A stretch of 64,000 nucleotides of DNA from Finegoldia magna_J. Lineage in GTDB: Bacteria; Bacillota; Clostridia; Tissierellales; Peptoniphilaceae. A model generated the notes under the pieces. That model was not told where the DNA came from. It did not search any database and saw only the letters and a program-made list of their open reading frames with translations. Of this stretch, positions 18,906 through 27,767 are shown one piece after another. The stretch is taken from contig NZ_NDYF01000013.1 of assembly GCF_002243175.1 (NCBI RefSeq), forward strand, positions 248,001 through 312,000, written 5' to 3'. The translations under genes and the position numbers were made by a program. Within the stretch, counting starts at the first letter, position 1; each line of letters starts with the position of its first letter.

Positions 18906-19106
18906 GTCTTTTTCAGTATTTTTAACTTCATAAAAACCTCTTTGGCAATAATGCCTAATTCTTCTTTAGTTGTTAAAATTTTTTATTTTACCATCATCGT
19001 TCCCCTGATTTTCAATTAATCTTCTTAGGTTATATAAGAAGTACATATCTTTTTAATCTTAAAGTTTTTAAGTCTTAATTTTAAAAATTTTAATCTTAGA
19101 TATTAT

Positions 19107-20597
19107 TTAAATCATTCCAAAATGCTCTAAAGCATCTTCGATTGCTTTTTCTTTTTCTTCTGGGCAATTTGGCACTCTTTGATTTTCTTTCTTACTAAAA
19201 TTATAATTTTCTCTCTCTATTAGACCATGTTTCCTTTTTATTTGTGCAATATATAGGCTTGAAACTTTTAGTCCGTATTTATCTAACACATACTTTTTAA
19301 TTTCTCCATAAGTTGCGTCTTTTGAAAAGTCAATTTCAGATAATTCATCTTCCCCTATTTCTATATCTAAATGATGTTCTGTATTTAGTTTGGACAACAG
19401 AGCTACCGTCTCCACATGCATTGTCTTCGCGAACATATCGACCAATTTGACATCTCTAACTCCAAATCCGTTTTCTGTTAACATCTTCAAATCTCTGGAT
19501 AGTGTTGCTGGGTCACAGGAGATGTAGACGAGTTTTTTTGCGGTGGATTTAATTATTGCGTCTATGACTTTTTCGTCCATTCCTTTTCGTGGTGGGTCGG
19601 CGAGTATTATATCGAAGTGCTCTTTTGTGAGTTTTCCTACGACGTTTTCTGATTTTTCTTCAATAAACTGAATGCTTTGAAGATTGTTCAGTTTTTTGTT
19701 TTGGTTGGCATCTTTTACTGCATCTTTTACTACTTCGACTCCTATTGTGTTGTTGCCATTTCCAATGTACATTGTTGTTGTTCCTATGCCGCAGTAAAGG
19801 TCCAATATTCTGTCATTTGCTTTTGCATTCATCATTTGTTTTGCTGTGTCATAGAGTAAACTTGTGTTATATTTATTTACTTGGAAGAATGATTTGGGGC
19901 TTATTATGAATGATAAGTCTCCAATTTTATCCACAAATTGTTTCTTCCTATAAATCAAATCAAAGTTTTTATTTTTCGTATAAATTTCTACGATGCTTTC
20001 TACAGATTTTAAATTTTCTAGAATTTCATCTGATAAATAATCCATGGAGATTTGGATTTCGTCGTTGTAATTGGATCTGATTTTGATTTCCGAAATTCCA
20101 TTCAAATCCTGATTTTCCAACCAATTTATCATTTCATTTATTGCTTTTGATGCGATTTTACAAGTGGATATTTGTGTTAGGTTGTGTGTTTTTCTGCTGT
20201 AATATCCAAGTTTTCCATTTTCCACTTTCAAATCTACTTTGTTTCTGTAATAATACTCCGCGTTTGTGAGTATGTCGACATCTTTTATATCTAGTTTCGC
20301 GATTCGTTGCAATTTATTGAGTACGGAATTTTTTTTGATTTCCAATTCTTTTTCATATGTAATGTCTTGCATGCTGCATCCGTCACATTCGTAGAAATGT
20401 GGGCAAAGCGGTTCTTGTTTATGAGGTGATTGTTGTATTGTTTTTGTTTTTGTAGCGAATATCAAATTCTTTTTTTCTTTTATTTTCTTTGCTTCGATTA
20501 TTTCTCCTACGCTTCCTACATCCACGAACACTGTTTTTCCTTCGTATTTTGCGACACATCTTCCGTCATCTATCATGTCTATTATTTCAAGTTTCAT
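19107..20597 (-). CDS. rlmD: 23S rRNA (uracil-5)-methyltransferase, RlmD/RlmCD family
   Basis: A 496-aa SAM-dependent enzyme making 5-methyluridine in rRNA. An N-terminal TRAM-like RNA-binding domain (about 1-55) is followed by the Fe-S cysteines in CPHFYECDGCSMQ, the SAM-binding region DRILDLYCGIGTTTMYIG, the motif ILADPPRKGMD, and catalytic Cys in LVYISCDPATLSRDL. About 75 extra C-terminal residues after SKLNTEH (YGEIKKYVLDKYGLKVSSLY) form a small helical module seen in some clostridial homologues. Single gene with its own upstream GAGG site. RlmD versus RlmC target choice cannot be settled from sequence. Confidence 0.85.
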   Translation of the reverse strand: MKLEIIDMIDDGRCVAKYEGKTVFVDVGSVGEIIEAKKIKEKKNLIFATKTKTIQQSPHKQEPLCPHFYECDGCSMQDITYEKELEIKKNSVLNKLQRIAKLDIKDVDILTNAEYYYRNKVDLKVENGKLGYYSRKTHNLTQISTCKIASKAINEMINWLENQDLNGISEIKIRSNYNDEIQISMDYLSDEILENLKSVESIVEIYTKNKNFDLIYRKKQFVDKIGDLSFIISPKSFFQVNKYNTSLLYDTAKQMMNAKANDRILDLYCGIGTTTMYIGNGNNTIGVEVVKDAVKDANQNKKLNNLQSIQFIEEKSENVVGKLTKEHFDIILADPPRKGMDEKVIDAIIKSTAKKLVYISCDPATLSRDLKMLTENGFGVRDVKLVDMFAKTMHVETVALLSKLNTEHHLDIEIGEDELSEIDFSKDATYGEIKKYVLDKYGLKVSSLYIAQIKRKHGLIERENYNFSKKENQRVPNCPEEKEKAIEDALEHFGMI

Positions 20598-20706
20598 TTA
20601 ATCACCTCTTTATCTTTTTATTATATCAAATTTTATTTTAGAATATCCCAGTAAGTAAAAACTTTATTGTAAGTTTAAAAATTTGTTTCTTTTTTAATTT
20701 TAATAA

Positions 20707-20735
20707 TTGACATCTATAATGACTTTTGTTAATAT
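20707..20735 (+). promoter_or_regulatory. Promoter of the MarR gene
   Basis: TTGACA (20707-20712), a 17-base spacer, and TAATAT (20730-20735), close to consensus. It drives marR and the following gene. Confidence 0.7.
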
Positions 20736-20736
20736 T

Positions 20737-20754
20737 GTAGTAACTAGTTACTAC
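20737..20754. promoter_or_regulatory. Perfect palindromic operator
   Basis: GTAGTAACTAGTTACTAC is an 18-bp perfect palindrome placed right after the -10 box and about 20 bp before the start codon. It is the expected position for autorepression by the MarR protein encoded next. Confidence 0.75.
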
Positions 20755-20772
20755 ATGAACCAAGGAGGATTT

Positions 20773-21240
20773 ATGCCAATGGAAACACTTGAAAAACAGC
20801 AGTTTATATTTGCTAATATTTTTATTATTTCTAATCGTTTAAAAACCGCTTGCGAAAAAATACAAACAGATATAACAATGAAGCAATGGTTAATGCTCGC
20901 GATTTCTTCGTCTACAAATGAAAAAAAAAGCTTAACGCAAATAGGAAAATTGATGGGTTGCTCTAGACAAAATATTAAAAAGCTTGCTCAGCCTCTAAAG
21001 AATAAAGGTTATATAAATTTTTTAAGAGGAAATAACAATTCGGTGCAAATAGTTCTTACAGATAAATGTTACAAGTATTTCGAGACTATGAATAATTCTC
21101 ATTTGAATACATTAAATCTTTTATTTAGAGATTTTAGTGACTCAGATATTCAGAGCTTTTTTGTTTTACTAAATAAGTTGGAATCCGGACTACAAGAAGT
21201 TGAAAAATATGGAGACAGCACTAATGAATATATTTTATAA
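20773..21240 (+). CDS. MarR-family transcriptional regulator
   Basis: A 155-aa winged-helix regulator. The HTH region reads LTQIGKLMGCSRQNIKKLAQ followed by the wing around GYINFLRGNNNSVQIVLTDK. Start taken at ATG 20773, preceded by AAGGAGGATTT; a longer frame from 20707 would begin in the promoter. It probably binds the palindrome just upstream and so controls itself and the cotranscribed membrane protein whose start overlaps its 3' end. Inducer unknown. Confidence 0.85.
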   Translation: MPMETLEKQQFIFANIFIISNRLKTACEKIQTDITMKQWLMLAISSSTNEKKSLTQIGKLMGCSRQNIKKLAQPLKNKGYINFLRGNNNSVQIVLTDKCYKYFETMNNSHLNTLNLLFRDFSDSDIQSFFVLLNKLESGLQEVEKYGDSTNEYIL

Positions 21241-22081
21241 ACCGTTAATGATCATAATAGGCATTATTATTTCTTTAGTAGGAGTTTTAATCGTCTATTT
21301 TAACTTGTCATATTCTCCTCTTAAATCGACATTTAATCACGATTTGAAATCATTAATTGAAAAATCATCAATCGAAAATGGTTTAATTTCTAATGACGAT
21401 TTTGAAAAATATCCAACTGCAATTAAAAATTTTGTCAAAAATAGTGGATTTATCGGCAAGAGTAAAATGTCATATATGAATATTTTCTTCGAGAACGCTG
21501 ATTTTATTCAGGATACAAAAAAGCCAAAGTTAAAAATAGACTACAACCAGTATAATTTTGCCAAGAATCCATCGAGAATTGCATTTATTGATAGCTCTCT
21601 CTACGGGATACCTTTTGAAGGTTATGATGGTTTTATGAATGCTAAAGGTAGAATGACAGGAATTATCGCAAAGAATATTACCCTTTTCAACGAAAAAGGA
21701 CTTGAAATGGATAAAGCATCGTTATGCACTTATTTAGCAGAAGCTTTATTTATTCCAACATCTCTTTTGGAAAATAATATAGTTTTTGAAGAAATCGATC
21801 TTTATAACATTAGAGCCACTATAAATTATAATGGAAATAGCGCTAGTGGTATTTTTACTTTTAATGATAAGTTTGAAATGATTCAATTCTATACAAAAGA
21901 CCGCGCAGTTGTAAAATCCGATGGTTCTATAGAACACATACCATGGACTGCTAGATGTGGCCAGTATAAAATTTACGAAAATGGAATTAAATTACCAACA
22001 ATTTTAGAAGCAGTATGGAATTATCCAGAAAATGATTTGGTCTATTTTAAAGGCACTATTAAAAATTTTGAATATAGATAA
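21224..22081 (+). CDS. Membrane-anchored DUF6544-like protein
   Basis: About 285 aa. One N-terminal membrane helix (PLMIIIGIIISLVGVLIVYF) is followed by an extracytoplasmic domain with conserved features of the DUF6544 family as I recall it (GFIGKSKMSYMNIFF, FEGYDGFMNAKGRMTG, WTARCGQYKIYENGI). Several starts are possible: TTG 21200, ATG 21209 and ATG 21224; the last has GGAG nine bases before it. It overlaps marR and is surely in its transcript, so it may be an envelope stress function switched by the MarR ligand. No enzymatic motif recognised. Confidence 0.65.
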   Translation: MNIFYKPLMIIIGIIISLVGVLIVYFNLSYSPLKSTFNHDLKSLIEKSSIENGLISNDDFEKYPTAIKNFVKNSGFIGKSKMSYMNIFFENADFIQDTKKPKLKIDYNQYNFAKNPSRIAFIDSSLYGIPFEGYDGFMNAKGRMTGIIAKNITLFNEKGLEMDKASLCTYLAEALFIPTSLLENNIVFEEIDLYNIRATINYNGNSASGIFTFNDKFEMIQFYTKDRAVVKSDGSIEHIPWTARCGQYKIYENGIKLPTILEAVWNYPENDLVYFKGTIKNFEYR

Positions 22082-22083
22082 AA

Positions 22084-22117
22084 AAAGATTGGGACTCCCT
22101 GTTCCCAATCTCTATTT
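22084..22117. terminator. Bidirectional terminator
   Basis: GATTGGGAC-TCCCT-GTTCCCAATC, with an A-run before and T-rich sequence after. It serves the converging DUF6544-like gene and ABC exporter genes. Confidence 0.75.
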
Positions 22118-22127
22118 TAATTTACCG

Positions 22128-23924
22128 CTATTTTCTTTCAAATTGCGCGTTGTATAATTGTGCGTAGAATCCGTCTCGTGCCAATAATTCGTCGTGTTTT
22201 CCTTTTTCTATGATGTCTCCATCTTTCATTACAAGTATCAAATCTGCGTTTTTGATTGTGGACAATCTGTGTGCGATTACAAATGATGTTCTTCCTTTTG
22301 CAAGTTCATCCATTGCATCTTGAACGATTATTTCAGTTCTTGTATCCACGGAGCTTGTGGCTTCATCTAGTATCAACATTGGCGCGTGACTTACCATTGC
22401 ACGTGCGATTGTGAGTAGTTGAAGTTGTCCTTGAGACAATGATTGTTTGTCGTTTAAAATAGTGTCATATCCATTTGGAAGTGTTCTGATAAAGTGATCC
22501 AAGTTTACGCGTTTGCACACGTCTATCAATTCTGCGTCAGTTATATCTTTTTCTCCGAATGTTATGTTTTCTCTGACACTTGCTTCGAATACCCACGAAT
22601 CTTGAAGTACCATACAGAATTGGTCTCTCAAATTCTCTCTGGATAAGTTTTTCGTATCAATTCCGTCTATCAATATTTGTCCGTCGTTTATTTCGTAAAA
22701 TCTCATTAATAGATTTACAATCGTAGTCTTACCGGCTCCAGTTGGACCAACGATCGCGATTTTTTCTCCTGGATTTACTTTTACGCTGAAATCTTTGATG
22801 ATGATTTTGTCTGGATTATATCCAAACCTAACATTTTTGAATTCAACTTCGCCTTTTGCTTTTTCTAATTTTTCTGTGACGTTTTCTTCTTCTAATTCAT
22901 CTTCATTCAAAAATTCGAACACTCTTTCTCCTGCTGCTGCAGCTCTTTGCAAAGTGTTGAAGCTTTGTGCGATATCTGCCAAAGGATTTGTAAATAGTCT
23001 AACGTAAATCATAAAAGCTACGATAACTCCGAATGATATTTTGCCGTTGATTGCCAATGCTCCTCCGACTATGCAGACCATTACGTATGAAAAGTTTCCG
23101 GCAAATTGCATGATTGGCATCATAAGTCCTGACAAAAATTGTGATTTCCATGCACTAGTGTAAAGTTTCGTGTTTGTTTGTTCGAATTCACCTACGGCTC
23201 TTGCTCCTGCGTTGTAAGCTTTGATGACGTTGTGACCAGTGTATACTTCTTCGATTTGGCCGTTGATATCACCCAAGTTTTGTTGTTGTTCTTTGAAATA
23301 TTTTTGTGATTTTTTCATTATTATTGTAATGAACACAAATCCCACAAGCGATGACAAAATCGTCGTTATCGTCAAGATTCCCGAATTATAAATCATCATC
23401 ACTACAGTTCCAATAAGCATTACGATACTTGTTAACAATGCTCCAACAGACTGGTTCAAGCTTTGGCTGATTGTGTCTACGTCATTTGTTACTCTACTTA
23501 GAATGTCTCCAAAAGTTGTGTTGTCAAAATAGCTAAATGGCAATCTATTGATTTTTTTTGCTATCTCTTCTCTGAATGATTTGGAGATTTTTTGTGTAAC
23601 ATCTGCCATGATAAATCTTTGCAACAAATTCAACACAAGTGAAGATAGATAAAATATCAACAGCATCAACGATATTGATTTTACGCTATCCATGTCAATC
23701 GCAGTTACAACGGGTTTTCCTTTGACAATTTTAGGAAGTCCTTTTGTGATTTCATCTGTGATTAGTTTTAATTTATCAGGTCCAATTATTTGCAAAATTG
23801 TCGCTATTACGCTTGCCACAACTGCTATCAATATCAATGGAAAATAAGGCTTCAAATACCTTACCATTTCTTTTAATGTTTTTTTGAATTTTTTCGGTTT
23901 TTCATTTACAGTTTGTCTAGGCAT
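22128..23924 (-). CDS. Heterodimeric multidrug-type ABC exporter, catalytic subunit
   Basis: 598 aa, six N-terminal membrane helices (about 28-330) and an ATPase domain: Walker A GPTGAGKTT, signature LSQGQLQ, Walker B MLILDEATSSVD with the catalytic Glu, H-loop IAHRLST. It overlaps its partner gene by 8 bases. Partner and regulator context match the LmrCD/BmrCD/TM287-288 class, where one consensus and one degenerate ATP site alternate. Likely exports drugs or lipids; substrate unknown. Confidence 0.85.
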   Translation of the reverse strand: MPRQTVNEKPKKFKKTLKEMVRYLKPYFPLILIAVVASVIATILQIIGPDKLKLITDEITKGLPKIVKGKPVVTAIDMDSVKSISLMLLIFYLSSLVLNLLQRFIMADVTQKISKSFREEIAKKINRLPFSYFDNTTFGDILSRVTNDVDTISQSLNQSVGALLTSIVMLIGTVVMMIYNSGILTITTILSSLVGFVFITIIMKKSQKYFKEQQQNLGDINGQIEEVYTGHNVIKAYNAGARAVGEFEQTNTKLYTSAWKSQFLSGLMMPIMQFAGNFSYVMVCIVGGALAINGKISFGVIVAFMIYVRLFTNPLADIAQSFNTLQRAAAAGERVFEFLNEDELEEENVTEKLEKAKGEVEFKNVRFGYNPDKIIIKDFSVKVNPGEKIAIVGPTGAGKTTIVNLLMRFYEINDGQILIDGIDTKNLSRENLRDQFCMVLQDSWVFEASVRENITFGEKDITDAELIDVCKRVNLDHFIRTLPNGYDTILNDKQSLSQGQLQLLTIARAMVSHAPMLILDEATSSVDTRTEIIVQDAMDELAKGRTSFVIAHRLSTIKNADLILVMKDGDIIEKGKHDELLARDGFYAQLYNAQFERK

Positions 23925-25677
23925 TTAATTCCTCCTCTGTTAATTGCGAGTAGGCTATTTCCTTGTACACTTCACAATTTTTCAATAAATCTTTGTGTTT
24001 ACCTATTCCTGCTATTTCTCCGTTTTCAAGTACGATTATTTGATCTGAATCCATTATCGAACCAACCCTTTGAGCGACAATAATAGTTGTAGCGTATGGG
24101 CTTTTTTCTCTCAATTGATGTCTAAGTTCGCTATCTGTTTTGAAATCAAGTGCCGAGAAACTGTCGTCAAACAGAAAAATATCTGGCTTTTTGTAGATTG
24201 CTCTAGCTATGGACAATCTCTGTTTTTGTCCCCCAGAAACATTCTTACCTAATTGTGCGATTTCGTGATTAAATTTTTCGTCAAATTTGTCGATAAACTC
24301 TATAGATTGTGAAGTATCTGCCGCTTGTTCTACTTTTTTATTATCCATACCATCTTCTGAAAATGAAATGTTCGATTTTACATTTCCTTTGAATAAGAAT
24401 GATTTTTGGAAAACGGCTCCTATTTTTTCGTACAAAAATTTAAGCTTATACTTTCTAATGTCGATTCCTTGAATTTTCACAACGCCTTCAGTTGCATCAT
24501 AAAATCTCAAAAGCAAATTCAAGATAGTGCTTTTACCAGAGCCTGTGGAACCTATTATAGCTACCTTTTCTCCTTTTTTCACCCTAAAATCAATATCCTT
24601 TAAAATATATTGCTCAGAATCTGTGTATTTGAATGATACATTGTCAAACTCAATTTCATATTCGTAATCTTCATTTGAGCTATCAACATCTCCATCTTTT
24701 ATAGAAAGCTCTGTATCCAACACTTCGTTGATACGATTGGCAGAGATTTTCGCTCTTGGAATCATTATGAATATCATACTCATCATCATAAATGACAAGA
24801 TAACTTGCATTGCATACGAACTGAACACAACCATGTTTGAGAACAAAACGTATTTGTCCATCATATTCGCAGCATTGATGAGTCCTGCTCCTATAAAATA
24901 AATCACAAGAGTTAGAACAGACATCCCCAAATTAATCGCAGGAAACATCGTACTCATTGCACGACTTGTGAACAGTTGAGTATTTGTCAATTCAACATTT
25001 GCTTCTTCAAACTTTCCTTCTCTAAATTCTTCAGAATTATACGCTCTTATAACTGCAAGTCCTGTCAAGTTTTCACGCAAAATCCTGTTGATATTATCTG
25101 TTAAAGTTTGCATTATTCTGAATTTCGGCATAACCAAAATCATAAGAATAGCCACAAAAACTATTAAAATCAACACAGTGACAGCCGTTGCCATTGTCCA
25201 TTCAAATCCCTTGTTGTAGATTTTCGTGATAGCCCACACAGCCATTATTGGAGCTTTAATTAAAATTTGTAATCCTATCACTATTACCATTTGAATTTGA
25301 GTAATATCATTCGTAGATCTAGTTATCAAACTTGCTGTGGAAAATTCGTTGATTTCTTTCATGGAAAAACTTTCCACCTTCGAAAATATTTTAGACCTCA
25401 AATCTTTGGAGAATGACGCCGATACCTTCGACGCTAAATATCCTACGATAATTGCTGAAATCAAAGATCCGAATGCACACAATAGCATCCATTTTCCTTC
25501 GCCGATAATATCACTTACACTGTGACCTGGACTTTCTACATACATCGTGATTTTCGACATATAATCCGGAATTTTCAAATCCAAATACACTTGAGTAACG
25601 ATAAACACAAAACTCAAAAGTATCTGCATCCATTGTTTTTTATTCAAATATCTAATTATTTTTATCAAAACTATCAT
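23917..25677 (-). CDS. Heterodimeric multidrug-type ABC exporter, degenerate-site subunit
   Basis: 586 aa with six membrane helices (about 15-310) and an ATPase domain: Walker A GSTGSGKST, signature VSGGQKQR and Walker B IFLFDDSFSALD. Asp replaces the catalytic Glu after Walker B, and the H-loop position reads VAQRVGS, with Gln instead of His. These changes define the non-hydrolysing site of asymmetric exporters. The start overlaps the 3' end of the MarR gene by 26 bases, so all three genes form one operon. Confidence 0.85.
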   Translation of the reverse strand: MIVLIKIIRYLNKKQWMQILLSFVFIVTQVYLDLKIPDYMSKITMYVESPGHSVSDIIGEGKWMLLCAFGSLISAIIVGYLASKVSASFSKDLRSKIFSKVESFSMKEINEFSTASLITRSTNDITQIQMVIVIGLQILIKAPIMAVWAITKIYNKGFEWTMATAVTVLILIVFVAILMILVMPKFRIMQTLTDNINRILRENLTGLAVIRAYNSEEFREGKFEEANVELTNTQLFTSRAMSTMFPAINLGMSVLTLVIYFIGAGLINAANMMDKYVLFSNMVVFSSYAMQVILSFMMMSMIFIMIPRAKISANRINEVLDTELSIKDGDVDSSNEDYEYEIEFDNVSFKYTDSEQYILKDIDFRVKKGEKVAIIGSTGSGKSTILNLLLRFYDATEGVVKIQGIDIRKYKLKFLYEKIGAVFQKSFLFKGNVKSNISFSEDGMDNKKVEQAADTSQSIEFIDKFDEKFNHEIAQLGKNVSGGQKQRLSIARAIYKKPDIFLFDDSFSALDFKTDSELRHQLREKSPYATTIIVAQRVGSIMDSDQIIVLENGEIAGIGKHKDLLKNCEVYKEIAYSQLTEEELNA

Positions 25678-26128
25678 CCATTTCTTTAAATTTTTCTTCG
25701 CAGTCTTTACTAATCCTTGGCAGATTTTTAATAAGTTTGTCGATTATTCTGACGAAATTTTCAGAATCTTCTTCTCCCAAAACATCAAACATTTGACCAA
25801 GAGCATACATTATCTTGTCCTCAGTTTCTCGGGCGACTTTTTCTCCTTTTTCAGTTAAACTTACCAAAGTTTTTCTTCTGTCGATTTTATCTCCAGTTCT
25901 TGTTACAAGTTCGCGTTGTTCCAGTTTTTTAATAATAGCTGCAACTCTCGCGCTGGAAATTCCCATAGCAAGCTCAATATCTTTGGGATAAGTCGAGCCG
26001 CCTTCCGATTTGATAAATCCCAAAGCCATTTTTTCTCCTCTGACAGAATCGTTGATTTGTTTGTGAGGATGGTGTTTTCCAATACTGTGCACGCATCTTA
26101 TAACTTCTTTTGCTAATTTTTCATTCAT
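25652..26128 (-). CDS. MarR-family regulator of the ABC exporter
   Basis: A 158-aa winged-helix protein: ELAMGISSARVAAIIKKLEQ is the recognition region and VTRTGDKIDRRKTLVSLTEK the wing. It is first gene of the exporter operon. A near-consensus promoter and a 13-bp palindrome overlap just upstream, indicating autorepression of the whole operon with release by an exported compound. Confidence 0.85.
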   Translation of the reverse strand: MNEKLAKEVIRCVHSIGKHHPHKQINDSVRGEKMALGFIKSEGGSTYPKDIELAMGISSARVAAIIKKLEQRELVTRTGDKIDRRKTLVSLTEKGEKVARETEDKIMYALGQMFDVLGEEDSENFVRIIDKLIKNLPRISKDCEEKFKEMDDSFDKNN

Positions 26129-26144
26129 AATATCACCTTTTTAC

Positions 26145-26157
26145 CTAATACTATTAG
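26145..26157. promoter_or_regulatory. Palindromic operator of the exporter operon
   Basis: CTAATACTATTAG is a 13-bp palindrome around a single central base, located between the -10 box and the ribosome binding site of the MarR gene. Confidence 0.65.
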
Positions 26158-26158
26158 A

Positions 26159-26187
26159 ATTATACGCTTAACAATAACCATTGTCAA
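26159..26187 (-). promoter_or_regulatory. Promoter of the MarR-ABC operon
   Basis: Minus strand TTGACA, 17-base spacer, TATAAT: a full consensus promoter, so the operon needs a repressor to be kept off. Confidence 0.8.
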
Positions 26188-26223
26188 TGATTTTCTCGAA
26201 TATTTTTTTATTTCGTTCAAATT

Positions 26224-26257
26224 TAAAACAACCACCAAGATATTCTTGATGGTTGAA
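26224..26257 (-). terminator. Terminator of thiC
   Basis: CAACCATCAAGA / TCTTGGTGGTTG stem on the minus strand followed by TTTTAAATTT, about 30 bp past the thiC stop. Confidence 0.65.
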
Positions 26258-26285
26258 TTCATAAAATTATCTAAATCAATTTTTT

Positions 26286-27587
26286 CTAAATTAAATTGAC
26301 ATCTTCCCCGTTCAATACTTTCTTCACAGTTCTCATTGAACACATTTTGCCGCACATTGTGCAGCTATCTTCTTCGATTGGTTGAGATTCTTTTCTGTAT
26401 TTTTTTGGTTTTTCGCTGTCAATTGCAAGTTCGAACATTTTTTCCCAATCCAAGTTGAATCGGGCTCTGCTCATTTCGTCGTCTCTTTCTTTTGCTCCAG
26501 GGATTTTCTTTGCGATATCTCCAGCATGGGCTGCAATCTTAGTAGCGATGATTCCTTCTTTCATATCTTCCAAGTTAGGAAGTCTCAAATGTTCTGCCGG
26601 AGTTACATAGCACAAGAAATCAGCTCCAGTACTTGCTGCGATTGCACCACCAATTGCTGATGTGATGTGGTCGTATCCCGGTGCAATGTCTGTAACCAAA
26701 GGTCCCAACACGTAGAATGGTGCATTGTTGCAGATTGTTTTTTCGATTTTCATGTTCGCTTCGATTTGGTCGATTGGAACGTGGCCTGGTCCTTCAATCA
26801 TTACTTGGACATTTTTTTCGTAGGCTCTTTTTGCCATTCTGGATAAATTGATTAGCTCTTGAATTTGCAAATCATCTGTCGCATCATTGATGCAACCCGG
26901 TCTTAAAGCATCTCCCAAGCTAAGTGTGACGTCGTATTTTTCGCAGATTTCAAGTACATCGTCGTATCTTGTTACAAGTGGGTTTTCCTTGTTATTAGCA
27001 ATCATCCACGCGAATAATAATGATCCACCACGTGATACGATTTTTGTAATTCTGTCTGTTGTTTTCAAATGTTCAGCGATATCTCTTGTAAGTCCAACGT
27101 GAATTGTAATGAAATCCACACCGTCTTTTGCGTGTTGTTCCACAACTTGTAAGAATTCTTCTTCAGTGATATCCTTCAATTCTTTATCTAACATTCCAAC
27201 GCAATCGTACATCGGAACACTTCCAATCATTGCAGGAGAATAGTCTATAAGCTCTTCTCTGAACTGTCTAGTCTTTCCGTAATTTGACAAATCCATTATC
27301 GCTTCTGCGTCCATGTCGATTGCCACTCTAACTTTTTCCATTTCCTTTTCAATGTTGTAGCAATCTTTTGAAATTCCCAAGTTCACGTTGATTTTAGTCT
27401 TCAAACCTTCACCAACACCGTGAGCATCCAATGATTTGTGGTTTTTGTTTGCAGGAATAACCACATATCCTTTTTCAACTTTTTCTCTAAGAATTTCTAC
27501 GTCTATATTTTCTTTTTCCGCTACTCTTTTCATTTCTTTTGTAATGATTTTCTTTTTTGCAGCATCTAATTGAGTTGTATATTCCAT
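26286..27587 (-). CDS. thiC: Phosphomethylpyrimidine synthase ThiC
   Basis: A 433-aa radical-SAM enzyme converting aminoimidazole ribotide to hydroxymethylpyrimidine phosphate for thiamine synthesis. Diagnostic stretches include GDALRPGCINDATDD, MIEGPGHVPIDQIEANM, YVLGPLVTDIAPGYDHITSA and the C-terminal Fe-S motif CTMCGKMC. It is of the short bacterial form without the long N-terminal domain. A TPP riboswitch with terminator lies in its leader. Together with thiD and thiE at 53.5-54.9 kb it supplies the pyrimidine branch; no thiazole-branch gene is in the window. Confidence 0.95.
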   Translation of the reverse strand: MEYTTQLDAAKKKIITKEMKRVAEKENIDVEILREKVEKGYVVIPANKNHKSLDAHGVGEGLKTKINVNLGISKDCYNIEKEMEKVRVAIDMDAEAIMDLSNYGKTRQFREELIDYSPAMIGSVPMYDCVGMLDKELKDITEEEFLQVVEQHAKDGVDFITIHVGLTRDIAEHLKTTDRITKIVSRGGSLLFAWMIANNKENPLVTRYDDVLEICEKYDVTLSLGDALRPGCINDATDDLQIQELINLSRMAKRAYEKNVQVMIEGPGHVPIDQIEANMKIEKTICNNAPFYVLGPLVTDIAPGYDHITSAIGGAIAASTGADFLCYVTPAEHLRLPNLEDMKEGIIATKIAAHAGDIAKKIPGAKERDDEMSRARFNLDWEKMFELAIDSEKPKKYRKESQPIEEDSCTMCGKMCSMRTVKKVLNGEDVNLI

Positions 27588-27616
27588 AAATACCTCCTAT
27601 GTTGATTTGGAGACTG

Positions 27617-27746
27617 GAAAAAAATAACGGATACATAACCCATGTATCCGCAAAAAACATTCTAAGTTCTTCCCTTCGCATGCATTATCATGAGCAGGTA
27701 TAAGGGTTTCTAAAAAGATCTCAGCGTAAAGCACCCCCAGACTCCG
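27617..27746 (-). ncRNA. TPP riboswitch with intrinsic terminator
   Basis: The minus strand carries the thi-box hallmarks: GGGGGTGC, then CTGAGAT, then ACCCTTATACCTG, then GATAATGCATGCGAAGGGAA (aptamer about 27668-27745). It is followed by hairpin GGATACATGGGTTATGTATCC (27629-27649) and a U-run, 30-50 bases before thiC. High thiamine pyrophosphate should end transcription early. Confidence 0.92.
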
Positions 27747-27767
27747 AATATATTATAACACAAACTT

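Noticed and set aside
19677..19859. Plus-strand frame within rlmD
   Set aside because: Antisense shadow of a clear rRNA methyltransferase gene.
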